NCBI GenBank assembly: GCA_019459055.1
Contig: JAIBEI010000040.1
Location: forward strand, 22,505 to 86,504
Origin: Thiobacillus sp.
GTDB taxonomy: Bacteria > Pseudomonadota > Gammaproteobacteria > Burkholderiales > Thiobacillaceae
DNA: 64,000 bases
Reading direction: 5' to 3'
Within the stretch, counting starts at the first letter, position 1; each line of letters starts with the position of its first letter. The notes beneath the pieces were generated by a model. The model saw only the letters and a list, made by a program, of their open reading frames with translations, was not told the DNA's origin and made no database searches. Shown in pieces: positions 19,427 to 27,983 of the stretch. Position numbers and translations under genes: made by a program.

Positions 19427-19446
19427 GCCAGTATAACGACACTGGC
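19427..19446 (-). promoter_or_regulatory. Inverted repeat with embedded -10-like element upstream of the 1037-aa gene
   Basis: GCCAGT and ACTGGC flank an 8-bp spacer; on the minus strand the centre reads GTTATACT, which contains TATACT, a good -10 hexamer. It lies about 85-105 bp upstream of the ATG at 19343. No strong -35 is evident. It may be a regulated internal promoter; nothing else is seen in the 267-bp gap to the upstream gene. Confidence 0.35.
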
Positions 19447-19610
19447 GTCAGGTTATCCACAGGCTAAAAAAAGTAAGCCGCAGCTAGAACTCCAAATTGC
19501 TGTTTGGACAAATCTAGCCAGGGGGGCTTGGCTCCATTTGTGGCGTCTCACGCTCCAGAATCGAGCCCGGTTGCTTGCAATGTCATGGCGGGCAATGCAT
19601 ATGCCAACTG

Positions 19611-20012
19611 CTATGTTATTTGGAGAATATTCCAAAGGAGACGGACATCGTCGATGTCTCTCAGTTTGACCGTCCACTCCCCGCTGTTGACTTGCTTGGC
19701 TGACGGAAAACTTGCCTCAAGGTTCTGAAGTTTGTAGCGCCCGCTTCGAATCGCCGGCAGACGGAAATAAAACAGGAGCCACTTCTGCGCAATTCCAAAC
19801 GCGAAAGGGTGTTCTTCGTGCTGGTCAAAGAACCGGAAGTCTCGGTAAGCCCCATGAAGACCCGGATAGCACGTGTAGTTCCTCAGGCCTGCGGCCAATC
19901 CAACCAGGTATCGGAAGGCATCTTTGGCTTCCTCTGACTCGATATAGTCGAACCAGTCTGGATAGAAACTGGAATTGCGTGCGTCGGCGAGCATGTTGGC
20001 TCCTGTAAACAA
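19611..20012 (-). CDS. Unrecognised 133-aa protein after mcrC
   Basis: The protein has 133 residues (an internal Met at residue 7 is an alternative start). It is rich in aromatic residues (FYPDWFDYIES, GAYRDFRFFDQHEEHPFAF, WLLFYFRLP), with no recognised motif. It follows mcrC by only 7 bp, which argues for co-transcription and a role in the restriction module. The C-terminal part (GEWTVKLRDIDDVRLLW) has alternating strand and helix character. Confidence 0.7.
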   Translation of the reverse strand: MFTGANMLADARNSSFYPDWFDYIESEEAKDAFRYLVGLAAGLRNYTCYPGLHGAYRDFRFFDQHEEHPFAFGIAQKWLLFYFRLPAIRSGRYKLQNLEASFPSAKQVNSGEWTVKLRDIDDVRLLWNILQIT

Positions 20013-20019
20013 GGACGGC

Positions 20020-21342
20020 TTAACCCGTCATGGCGACTGCTTCTGATTTTTCAGGATGAAATATTGCGCTTAATTGCCTGGGGACAGTATTCAGGTCGCT
20101 CAAGTCCAGTGTCGCAACCCTGATACGCGCCACGCCGTCTTGAGCCGGGTTCCCCGCCCAGGATTTCAACTGATAGCTGGCCCGGAGGCCGGCAGTAGGA
20201 CCCATGTTCGAATGATGCGGGTAAACCAGTACAACGTCATTGCAGGCATAGCAATTGGCGTAGGCATACATCTGGTAGAGGTCTGATTGAGACACGCCTT
20301 CCTTGGCATCTTCCAGAGACAACTCCTTCCACTTGGTGTCCATAATCCATTTGGGCAATCGGTCTTTCAGGCCGACTACATCTGGCTTCATTGCGAACAC
20401 GTCCCGCTTGCTGGTCTCGTCGATTGCCAGGTGTCGTTGCGGCCCTTGAAGTACCACTTGGAATCCTGCCGGACGGAATACTCTCCTAGCTATACGGCCG
20501 ACATATTCCTCAAACAGGCTGTTCATCTCGAAGAACAATGAAAAGCCCTGCACACCACCGCCACTGACATCCGGGGGCGTGTTGGTCAGGAAGAGCTGGG
20601 CCAGTTTGTATGCGGGCCGGTAACGGTCATTCAACCGGTCAAATGCGATGCGATGCCAGGGTAGGGAATGACGCGGTACATCCGACACTCCCTCAAAAAT
20701 CAGCATCAATTCTGCAAGCTGCCGCTGGTTTGTCAGCTCCCGCGATGCCTTGAGCAGCAGACGGACTGCCGCTTTGAGAATCTGATTGAGCGGGTTGTCT
20801 TCCTGGAACTCGTCGAAGCGACAGTAGAGCCGCTCGGGATTGGCGGCATTCAAGCGGACTTGCTCCTTCACTCCTAGCTTGCCGCGTAATAGGGGAAGGT
20901 TTTCCTCACGCCCTTCATAACGCCGAACAAGGCCACGATGCACCTGGGCAAATAGCTTGTCGCAAAAAAGGCGGATAAGGACTTCGAGTATTCCGTGGTT
21001 TTGGGTTGCAACTTTGGCAACGTCCCCTTCGCTAATTTCAAGGTCCAACGCGACCGACAACATGGCAACCAGATTGCGGCGCATTGTTGTCTCGCCAATG
21101 CCCTCAACCTTGGGCAGTACTTCTACCGTGAGTGCGCCAACCTGGGTGGCCCCGACGTACTGTTGGGCCGACAGGGTGTTTTCGTTGACGAATTTGAAAA
21201 TATCAAAGCCGTGTACCCGCTTCAGGCTCCTGAGGCGGGCAGCCTGAATGGCGCTTATCGAAGGGCGCCCGGGGTCCAACTCACTGATATGGAGCTCACT
21301 GATATGGAGCTTTCCGAATTCCCGTACAGATATGAGTGGCAC
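20020..21342 (-). CDS. mcrC: McrC-family nuclease subunit of McrBC-type restriction system
   Basis: The protein has 440 residues. McrC binds the McrB GTPase ring and carries the nuclease. The N-terminal beta-rich region is followed by a PD-(D/E)XK core: MKPDVVG near residue 318, WIMDTKWKEL near 333-342 and the SQSDLYQMYAYA helix. These are the McrC catalytic signature. It starts 5 bp after mcrB ends. A tandem duplication near the N-terminus (LHISELHISEL) is encoded by a repeated 15-bp unit at about 21,284-21,313. Confidence 0.93.
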   Translation of the reverse strand: MPLISVREFGKLHISELHISELDPGRPSISAIQAARLRSLKRVHGFDIFKFVNENTLSAQQYVGATQVGALTVEVLPKVEGIGETTMRRNLVAMLSVALDLEISEGDVAKVATQNHGILEVLIRLFCDKLFAQVHRGLVRRYEGREENLPLLRGKLGVKEQVRLNAANPERLYCRFDEFQEDNPLNQILKAAVRLLLKASRELTNQRQLAELMLIFEGVSDVPRHSLPWHRIAFDRLNDRYRPAYKLAQLFLTNTPPDVSGGGVQGFSLFFEMNSLFEEYVGRIARRVFRPAGFQVVLQGPQRHLAIDETSKRDVFAMKPDVVGLKDRLPKWIMDTKWKELSLEDAKEGVSQSDLYQMYAYANCYACNDVVLVYPHHSNMGPTAGLRASYQLKSWAGNPAQDGVARIRVATLDLSDLNTVPRQLSAIFHPEKSEAVAMTG

Positions 21343-21347
21343 AGGCC

Positions 21348-23831
21348 TTACCGGTAGATGTTGAGGTAGGCGTCCAGGCTAAACGGACCTTTCCGGACCC
21401 GGTATCGCGGCCGCGCTTCATAGCCATCGGCGGTGTTTTCGAGGCCCTTGGGTATGCCATCGATTGTTTCGATGAACTGGCCGGACTGGTCATTGAGCGT
21501 CAGGCGAACCTTGGACCAGTCCTCATAGAAGTATTCCTGCAAGAGCGGAATTACCTTGCGGCGGAACGCAGCTTCAAGGTCATCCAGCGTCCTGACATTG
21601 ATGAAGTAGGCGTGACCAATCGTGTGGTCGCGGTCGTACAAGTACTCAACGCGCTCATTCAGAATCTGAAGCATGGCCCGAAGGTCGATACCCTCGATAC
21701 TGGCCTGCTGTAGCGCCTCGGGGCTGGGCTGCAGCTCCTCAAACTCAAACCGGCGACGCAGCGCAGTATCGAGCAGAGCAATCGAACGGTCAGCGGTATT
21801 CATGGTGCCGACTACGTAAAGATTGGCAGGAACGCTGAACTCGTCTCCGGAATAGGGGAGCTTCACCGTCAATGCATTTTCTTCACCTTCGCGCTTATCG
21901 GGCTCCAGCAGGGTAATGAGCTCGCCGAAGACCTTGGAGATATTGGCACGGTTAATTTCGTCGATGATGAGAACGAAGGGTTGGTTGCCACCACCTTGTC
22001 GTTCATTGATAAGGCCGTCGAGTGAGTCGAATTTGATGGCGTCGTTGTCTAGTCGATACAGGGTCGATTGCTGGAAGTTTTTCTCGTAGATGTCTTCTAC
22101 TGGGCGGTTGCCCTCGAAGACAGCCAGCCAGCGAACGGGGCGCATTTGATGGTAGGTGCCAGCGGCCCCGGCCTCCAGGTACTCGTAATCGCCAACGACC
22201 TCGCCTATGGCCCGGAACGCCTTGTTGCCTTGCGAGGCAACGACGAGGTCGCCAATCTTGAGCTCATTTTTGAAGGTGCTGACGAAACGAACCTGGGAGT
22301 CGAGCTTTTCGACGTCATTGTGGTCGTCCTCGAGTTTTTTCCTGATTTCAGCAACAGTCGTGCATTCAGAGAAATCAACGTCGTCGCCCCAGCCCAGCAG
22401 CGCGTAGCCGTTCGCAATGCATTCCTGGAAGACGCGATTTCCTTCGCTGGTGCCGGCAATGCCAAATGACATCTTGTAGACGGTCCTGTCCTGCAGTGGT
22501 TTGCCTTGCAACCCTGGTTTGACCAGCGTGCTGCGTCGGGCGGCGTCGCATACCTCCCGGAAAATCCCCGGGCGGACACGGTAGGTGACCTGGCCATCCT
22601 TGGACTCCGGGCGTAAACCCTCAACGAAGTCCTCATAACCATACGATTGGTGGAAAGTCACAAAGCTAATCCGGCCTTCCTTTCTGAGTTCCTCGTATCG
22701 CTTCATAAGCTCCTGACGGGGCTGGCCTGAGTGTCCGTCACAGATTTCGACCGCGCGTTCAGCAGTCTTGTAGGTCTTGCCGGTGCCCGGAGGGCCGTAC
22801 AGGATGATGTTCATGCTTTGCGGGGGCTCATCAGTCAAAGTGGGTTGGGGCGCTGGTCTGCTAGCCTCATCGTGTTGTTCGACGGTGGCGGGTATCCCCT
22901 CGTAGGCATCACACAATGCCGTGAGTGCTTCCATGGTGGGGACATACAAATTGTCAGCAGGGAAGCCCACATTCAACTTGGGAGCATGAGCATCCAGGCT
23001 AGAAATACGTGGTTCATCCTTGCCATATCGCCTATTCAGCGAGACTCCAGGGGCGAGTGATGGCCAATCACCTGGCTCAACAAAAACCGTTACCTTGCTT
23101 CCGGTACGTACTAGACCGATTTGCCGTCCCGTGTCCGTGCTAAATGCCGCCATATACTTGACGGGTTCCCTTAGAAGCTGAAAACGGTCCTGCAGGTAAG
23201 TCAGTGCATCTTCTTGGGTCAGCTTTTTGGGTAAGGTGGCCTCCCAGCTGGCCCAGAGCTCGGAGGCGTATTCGAAGGGTGACTTGTCGCCACGTGATTG
23301 CATGAGCTCGGCATAGAGCTCGGTATAGCTGGGGCGCGGGTTTGTTGTGTGGGCTAACGCCCTGAGGACTTCCAGTTTGTAGATGGGAAGTATGGAAAGG
23401 GCGGACCGGTTTTGGTAGAGGAAAGCTATTTTCCACTTTATCACTTGCCCCAAATCAGCGTTCTCGACGGTCTGGAAATCCCCATTCCGGGCCGCCTCCG
23501 CAACCTTCACCACTTCGGTCAGGACCGCCTTAAAGGCCGCCTCTGGAGTGTTTCCGTACTTCGCGTACCAAGCGTAAATGTCCCCATACATCAGTCCGCC
23601 TTCATTCTTCTTGGCCTGGTCATCCGCTCGATGATAGATGCCGAACTTGAAGGCGGAGCCCCCCCAGATTGAGCCTAGCTGTTCTGTCCTACCTTCCAGC
23701 CAATTGGTGAAAGTATTGTTATCGCCGGCCTTCGTGTACTGCTCAATCCGGAGTGAGCCTAATGTGTCCAACGGCCACTGTTGCAAGAACTCGTCCCACA
23801 GTTTTTCGGAGTTTTCAGGGTTTATTTTCAT
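21348..23831 (-). CDS. mcrB: McrB-family AAA+ GTPase with inserted EVE-like domain
   Basis: The protein has 827 residues. McrB-type motors hydrolyse GTP and translocate DNA for McrC. The N-terminal half (about 1-330) is a specificity region. The motor has Walker A YGPPGTGKT near residue 343, Walker B FVLIIDEINRA near 620 and the McrB signature GTMNTADRS near 675. Between Walker A and B about 145 residues (YKMSFGIAGTSEGN to a GDYEYLEAG segment and beyond) look like an EVE/PUA-type modified-base reader inserted in the AAA domain. This suggests recognition of modified cytosines or other altered DNA. It leads the leftward operon mcrB-mcrC-133aa-1037aa. Confidence 0.93.
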   Translation of the reverse strand: MKINPENSEKLWDEFLQQWPLDTLGSLRIEQYTKAGDNNTFTNWLEGRTEQLGSIWGGSAFKFGIYHRADDQAKKNEGGLMYGDIYAWYAKYGNTPEAAFKAVLTEVVKVAEAARNGDFQTVENADLGQVIKWKIAFLYQNRSALSILPIYKLEVLRALAHTTNPRPSYTELYAELMQSRGDKSPFEYASELWASWEATLPKKLTQEDALTYLQDRFQLLREPVKYMAAFSTDTGRQIGLVRTGSKVTVFVEPGDWPSLAPGVSLNRRYGKDEPRISSLDAHAPKLNVGFPADNLYVPTMEALTALCDAYEGIPATVEQHDEASRPAPQPTLTDEPPQSMNIILYGPPGTGKTYKTAERAVEICDGHSGQPRQELMKRYEELRKEGRISFVTFHQSYGYEDFVEGLRPESKDGQVTYRVRPGIFREVCDAARRSTLVKPGLQGKPLQDRTVYKMSFGIAGTSEGNRVFQECIANGYALLGWGDDVDFSECTTVAEIRKKLEDDHNDVEKLDSQVRFVSTFKNELKIGDLVVASQGNKAFRAIGEVVGDYEYLEAGAAGTYHQMRPVRWLAVFEGNRPVEDIYEKNFQQSTLYRLDNDAIKFDSLDGLINERQGGGNQPFVLIIDEINRANISKVFGELITLLEPDKREGEENALTVKLPYSGDEFSVPANLYVVGTMNTADRSIALLDTALRRRFEFEELQPSPEALQQASIEGIDLRAMLQILNERVEYLYDRDHTIGHAYFINVRTLDDLEAAFRRKVIPLLQEYFYEDWSKVRLTLNDQSGQFIETIDGIPKGLENTADGYEARPRYRVRKGPFSLDAYLNIYR

Positions 23832-23887
23832 ATTTTGATACGGCTAGTTATTGGGGGCGCTGCAAGCTTGCATGCCTCGCTCTCCAG

Positions 23888-23907
23888 TGATGCAACTATT
23901 TGCATCA
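23888..23907. promoter_or_regulatory. Perfect palindrome upstream of mcrB
   Basis: TGATGCAA-CTAT-TTGCATCA is an 8-4-8 perfect inverted repeat 57-76 bp before the mcrB ATG, the only clear structure between the upstream terminator and mcrB. A repressor operator is the likely role. The 213-bp gap holds this site, the terminator and no gene. Confidence 0.4.
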
Positions 23908-23912
23908 TTTTT

Positions 23913-23943
23913 TAAAAAAAGAACCCCCGGCAGAGCCAGGGGG
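23913..23943 (-). terminator. Rho-independent terminator of the ubiquitin-like/helicase operon
   Basis: On the minus strand a GC-rich hairpin (CCCCCTGGC, loop TCT, GCCGGGGG, with one bulged base) is followed by TTCTTTTTTT. It lies about 100 bp after the helicase stop and separates that operon from mcrB. Confidence 0.8.
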
Positions 23944-24043
23944 AAAGTCATACACCCTTCGAGAGGCATTTACAGGTTATCTCGCGTTGGTAGGCGTTTG
24001 AAGCTCTATCGAAAAAATGCCTACCAAGCTAGGTAGCCCCATA

Positions 24044-27000
24044 CTACTGTTGGAGTTCGCCAACCTCACGCACCCAACACAGTGTGTTCACCAAGGCCAT
24101 CTCCTCCGGGGTTGAACAACGGATAGAAAGCAGAGCTGGGTTAGCGATGAAAAGCGCCAAACACTTGGCTCGGGAGATTGCTACATTCAGCCGGTTCTTG
24201 CTGTAAAGGAACTCGATGAACCTCGGCAGGTATTCGCCGCTCGATGTAGCCATGGAAACAATCACTACTTCGGCTTCCTGGCCCTGAAACTTGTCGACGG
24301 TCCCCACCCGTGCGCCTTCCGGTAGAACCTGTCTGAGGAGGTTGACCTGCATGTTGTAGGGCGCCACTACCAGGATGTCGTTTAGGGTCATTGGGTGTTC
24401 ATGGCCCGCTTTGTCCCGGTAATGCTGCTTGAGCAGGCTGGTCAACAATTCATTGACCAAGCACGCTTCCTCCGGGCTGCGCTGGGAGCAGGCATCATGC
24501 TCAATCGGGATATACCGAACACCCGTTGGGCTTAAATAGGGGTGTGCATCTGACTCGAGTATGAGCGTTTGCATTGCATTGTTGGGCTCAGGTTCCAGTC
24601 GGCCGTCGTAGACCGCGTCAGAAATGAACCGGCATACATCTGGGTGCATCCGCCAAGTTGTGCCAAGAAAAATTCCCCGTTCTGCGGGGATGGTGGCCAT
24701 GCCATTTAGCAGAAACTCAAGAGAGGATTCTCCCGAGCGGCCAGGGTGGACGCCCTGGATAGGCTGCCCAAGCTGCATTTGGTCACCTAACAGCACGATG
24801 TTTCTAGCACTTGTGCCTAAGGCGACAAGATTGGCCAACGCGACCTGTCCAGCCTCATCAACAAAAATGTAGTCCAGGGCCTGATTCAGTGATTCATCAG
24901 AAAACAGCCAGGCTGTCCCAGCAATCAACTGTGCACCGGCAGAGAGGGCCACAGCGAGGTCTTCATTGCTGAACATGTCCTCAATGAATTCTCCATCCAG
25001 GTGGGAGTCTGGCTTGGTCGAAGTCGATTTCTTTGCACCACGGAATGAAAACCCTCGCTGCCTGGCCACCTTCTCGACGCCATGAAGGAGGTTGTTGATT
25101 GCCTTGTGGCTGTTGGAGGAAACCCCAACCCGAAAGCCCTGCTGCATCAGGGATACGATGACATGGGAACCCGTGTAGGTTTTGCCTGCCCCGGGAGGGC
25201 CTTGGACGAACAGATAACTACCATCCATGCCGGTGATGGCCTGGATGATTTGCGGTAACTCATCCTTGTCATCAAGGATAATAGGGGCTCCATCTCCATG
25301 TCCGTGGATTTTGGGCAACGCCTGGGTTAGAACAGCCTCGATAGCTGCATATTCACCTGTGCTCTGGACTACGCTGTCAGCAAAACGAAAAACAGCCTCC
25401 TTAAGTGCATTAGTTGAGATTGGAACGCCGGGCCCCAGGCAAATGGTGGCGGGCAGAGCTTCCTTATTGGCCGAGCGTTTGAAACTGACTCTGCGGGCCT
25501 CTCCGTCTACCTTGAGCCCACGTATTGGCTCGGCGGTTTGGGTAATGGTCGCGCCATCACCTGTCTTCAGCTTTGTTTCCTGCTCTGGAAATCTGAAAGT
25601 GTGGACAACGGAGCGCTTATCGATGAGCGGTGGGTGGTCAGGGTCAGGTATAAGCCCGGCCAAGCACTCAACATCCTCGATGAGTTCATCGTCCGTCATC
25701 TCCATTCTGGAGAACATTGCCCACCATTCTGGCTTGGAGGTCCTGCGATGGAAATCTAGGAGCTGATACGTGAGTTCCTGGAGGTGCTCAGCCGCCCCCC
25801 ATGTCGTCCGGCTTTCTGGCAGATTGTCGACGAGCCGCTCTCTATATGGAATGAGCCGCTTTTCATCTTCGGTCAGCGCACCGACTTCAGGCATCTTGTC
25901 ATCGGAGGAAGTTGGCCGCTCCTTTGCCCAAATCAGGCTTGTTGGCCGCAACTGGAGCAGCCACTCTCTCAGTTCATAAGTTGAACGAACATCGTCGTAG
26001 TTGTAGTCCTCGATATCCTTGAGCAACTGCGGGTCCTGGGTTTCTTTCCAGCGCTCGTAGTAGACGATGCTGGCACCGGCACTCTTGACGTCACCTGTCC
26101 GACTCTCCAGGTAGAAGTGCTCGATGTTCTTGATGGAATATCTGGGCTCGGAAACACGAATCCCTTCCCGCACCACCTTATAGAGGTCGACCAGCATTCC
26201 CCGGCGCAGTAGGTTGTCCACCTCGGCTTCTCTAGTTCCATGCAGGGACATGAGTTTCTTGAGTGCCGTCTGCTCGTAATGGGCGTAGTGGTAGATGTGG
26301 GCGTCAGGATGCCGCTGCAGCCATCCGGTCACGAAGTCCATGAAGGCTTCAAAAGCCCGCTTTTCTTCAGTCCGGCTATGGGCCCAGAAAGCTTTGAACT
26401 CAGGCTTCCCATCCTGGAAAAAGTAAAGGCCGAATAGGTATTCCAGACCGCCTTCTTCCAGGGGGTCACCCTCCATGTCGAAGAACAGGTCACCCACGTG
26501 TGGGCGGGGGAGGCGGGCGAAACCCCGGGCACCGCCCTCGTCTTGAGGCAGCAACTCAAGATGGTTTTCACCTGTCTGACGAGCTTTGAACTGTAGTGAG
26601 GCCTGGTGGCGAAGATTCTCAACAGTCTCGACCGTCATTTTTGGAATTTTTGTGCCCGGAGCAAGCGTGGCCAAGGCTTCCAGTGTCGGGATGCAAGCCT
26701 GTTGCAGCTTTTTCACCTGAATTTTGGTGATGTTTGCTACTTGGCAAAGGTGGTCGTCCTGCTGCCTTCGCTCTTCACATAGCCCTTGCCACTTGCATTG
26801 GTCACATTTCTCGCAAGGGTCAGGATAAGTCTCAACCGTTTTTCCACTGACCCGCTCGAGAAGACGTTGGGACACAAAATTTAGGTAGCGGGAGTAGTCG
26901 GCGCAGCGATACGTGTCTTCGGTCTGGTCACCCAATATCACATGCATCAGCGCGGGTTCGACACCTTGTACTTTGGCTACAAGGGATGAGTAGAAGCCCA

Positions 27001-27442
27001 ACTGAATGATGAACTTGGCCTTTGTACTGCGAGACAGCTTGGTGTCCAGAACCTCATAGCTCCAATTTCCAAGATTGGATGGACGAGTGACTTTCCTCAA
27101 AAAGTCAGCATGGCCGATGAGCTGTCCGTCCAGCAGTGTGGCTTGGTAGATGATTTCTATGCCATCTCGCATGGCCGCTGCGGTAGCTGAAACCTTCTGT
27201 TCGAGGCTTCCACCAAGGCTGGCAATGTCAATGAAAGTTTGGTGGCGTGACCTAAGCGCCTCAACGAACTGGGCCTCGTGTGCGTGACCTTTGGCTTGAA
27301 TCAGCTTGGCTTCATCAGAATCCTCGGTTCTGGGAAGCGGCGTCTCTTGGTCAATCAGGTCAAGCGTAGTGAGATGCTCACATTCAAGGAAATTGACGAG
27401 GTCCGAGGCTGATAAAAGGATGTTGCTATCGCGCTTCTGCAA
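24044..27442 (-). CDS. TM0106/Dna2-like fused RecB-type nuclease and SF1 helicase
   Basis: The protein has 1132 residues from a TTG at 27442 with a strong AAGGGAG ribosome site. The N-terminal RecB/Cas4-type nuclease has EVLDTKLSRS and QLGFYSSL near residues 129-149. A Cys set (CEKCDQCKWQGLC near 207-220, plus an early FLECEH Cys) is likely to bind an Fe-S cluster as in Cas4/Dna2. A central RNase H-like region has FFDMEGDPLEEGG near 318 and YNYDDVRSTYELREW. The C-terminal SF1 helicase has Walker A QGPPGAGKT near 746, Walker B DYIFVDEAGQ, and motifs DKFQGQEAEVV and NVAISRAK. It starts 46 bp after the DUF6527 gene with no terminator between, so it ends that operon. Confidence 0.9.
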   Translation of the reverse strand: MQKRDSNILLSASDLVNFLECEHLTTLDLIDQETPLPRTEDSDEAKLIQAKGHAHEAQFVEALRSRHQTFIDIASLGGSLEQKVSATAAAMRDGIEIIYQATLLDGQLIGHADFLRKVTRPSNLGNWSYEVLDTKLSRSTKAKFIIQLGFYSSLVAKVQGVEPALMHVILGDQTEDTYRCADYSRYLNFVSQRLLERVSGKTVETYPDPCEKCDQCKWQGLCEERRQQDDHLCQVANITKIQVKKLQQACIPTLEALATLAPGTKIPKMTVETVENLRHQASLQFKARQTGENHLELLPQDEGGARGFARLPRPHVGDLFFDMEGDPLEEGGLEYLFGLYFFQDGKPEFKAFWAHSRTEEKRAFEAFMDFVTGWLQRHPDAHIYHYAHYEQTALKKLMSLHGTREAEVDNLLRRGMLVDLYKVVREGIRVSEPRYSIKNIEHFYLESRTGDVKSAGASIVYYERWKETQDPQLLKDIEDYNYDDVRSTYELREWLLQLRPTSLIWAKERPTSSDDKMPEVGALTEDEKRLIPYRERLVDNLPESRTTWGAAEHLQELTYQLLDFHRRTSKPEWWAMFSRMEMTDDELIEDVECLAGLIPDPDHPPLIDKRSVVHTFRFPEQETKLKTGDGATITQTAEPIRGLKVDGEARRVSFKRSANKEALPATICLGPGVPISTNALKEAVFRFADSVVQSTGEYAAIEAVLTQALPKIHGHGDGAPIILDDKDELPQIIQAITGMDGSYLFVQGPPGAGKTYTGSHVIVSLMQQGFRVGVSSNSHKAINNLLHGVEKVARQRGFSFRGAKKSTSTKPDSHLDGEFIEDMFSNEDLAVALSAGAQLIAGTAWLFSDESLNQALDYIFVDEAGQVALANLVALGTSARNIVLLGDQMQLGQPIQGVHPGRSGESSLEFLLNGMATIPAERGIFLGTTWRMHPDVCRFISDAVYDGRLEPEPNNAMQTLILESDAHPYLSPTGVRYIPIEHDACSQRSPEEACLVNELLTSLLKQHYRDKAGHEHPMTLNDILVVAPYNMQVNLLRQVLPEGARVGTVDKFQGQEAEVVIVSMATSSGEYLPRFIEFLYSKNRLNVAISRAKCLALFIANPALLSIRCSTPEEMALVNTLCWVREVGELQQ

Positions 27443-27488
27443 GGCCGCTCCCTTGTTAATTAATGACTTATTCGGTTCAATCCGCCGT

Positions 27489-27983
27489 TCAGTCCCCGAA
27501 TAGCAGGTGCTTGAGCCACTCCAGGATGCCAGGCCGCTTACCGTCCGAGCCCGCTTTTCTCTCTATCGCCGATGTTACTGGACGGGGTGGCACGGGCCGT
27601 TGCGTTGGCGATACCTCCCTCGGCGCCATAGCTGCGTTGCGCAGCGACATCATATCGGCGAGGTCTGCTGCGTCGCGCCTCTGCACCCTTGCAATTTGTT
27701 TGATGTTCATTGCGCCGGCCCATCTCACTTGGTTGCGCCGGATGACGTAGTGCGAGCGGCATGCGTAGTCCCAGTTACCCACCGAGGGCCAGAGTGACAC
27801 AAGCTCGCCTTCGCGCGTTAGACGCCACTCTGCGGGTGATAGTGGTGTGACCACTTCTTCGCCGCAGCCGCAGCAACACTTGTGCGAACAAGTACGGAAG
27901 CGCTCGCTGATATACAGCACTCCATCCTCCAGGTGGTCGGGTATGAACTCAACGAATTTCGGGAGCACTTGGTTCACCCTCAT
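27489..27983 (-). CDS. DUF6527-type Cys-rich protein of ubiquitin-like module
   Basis: The protein has 164 residues. The N-terminal 100 or so residues show a metal-binding pattern (CSHKCCCGCGEEV near residues 33-45, then ACRSHYVIRRNQVRWA near 74-90), as in DUF6527 proteins that accompany bacterial multiubiquitin/E1 genes. The C-terminal third is Pro/Arg/Ala-rich linker ending in a Trp/Leu-rich helix. Its start overlaps the E1-like gene by four bases (ATGA). A ligase-like or accessory role is possible but not demonstrated by the sequence. Confidence 0.8.
   Translation of the reverse strand: MRVNQVLPKFVEFIPDHLEDGVLYISERFRTCSHKCCCGCGEEVVTPLSPAEWRLTREGELVSLWPSVGNWDYACRSHYVIRRNQVRWAGAMNIKQIARVQRRDAADLADMMSLRNAAMAPREVSPTQRPVPPRPVTSAIERKAGSDGKRPGILEWLKHLLFGD

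Noticed and set aside
23861..23877. TGCAAGCTTGCATGCCT resembles a cloning-vector polylinker.
   Set aside because: Only 14 bases agree, the match stops at once, and the flanks are ordinary sequence between two operons. A natural palindrome is enough to explain it.
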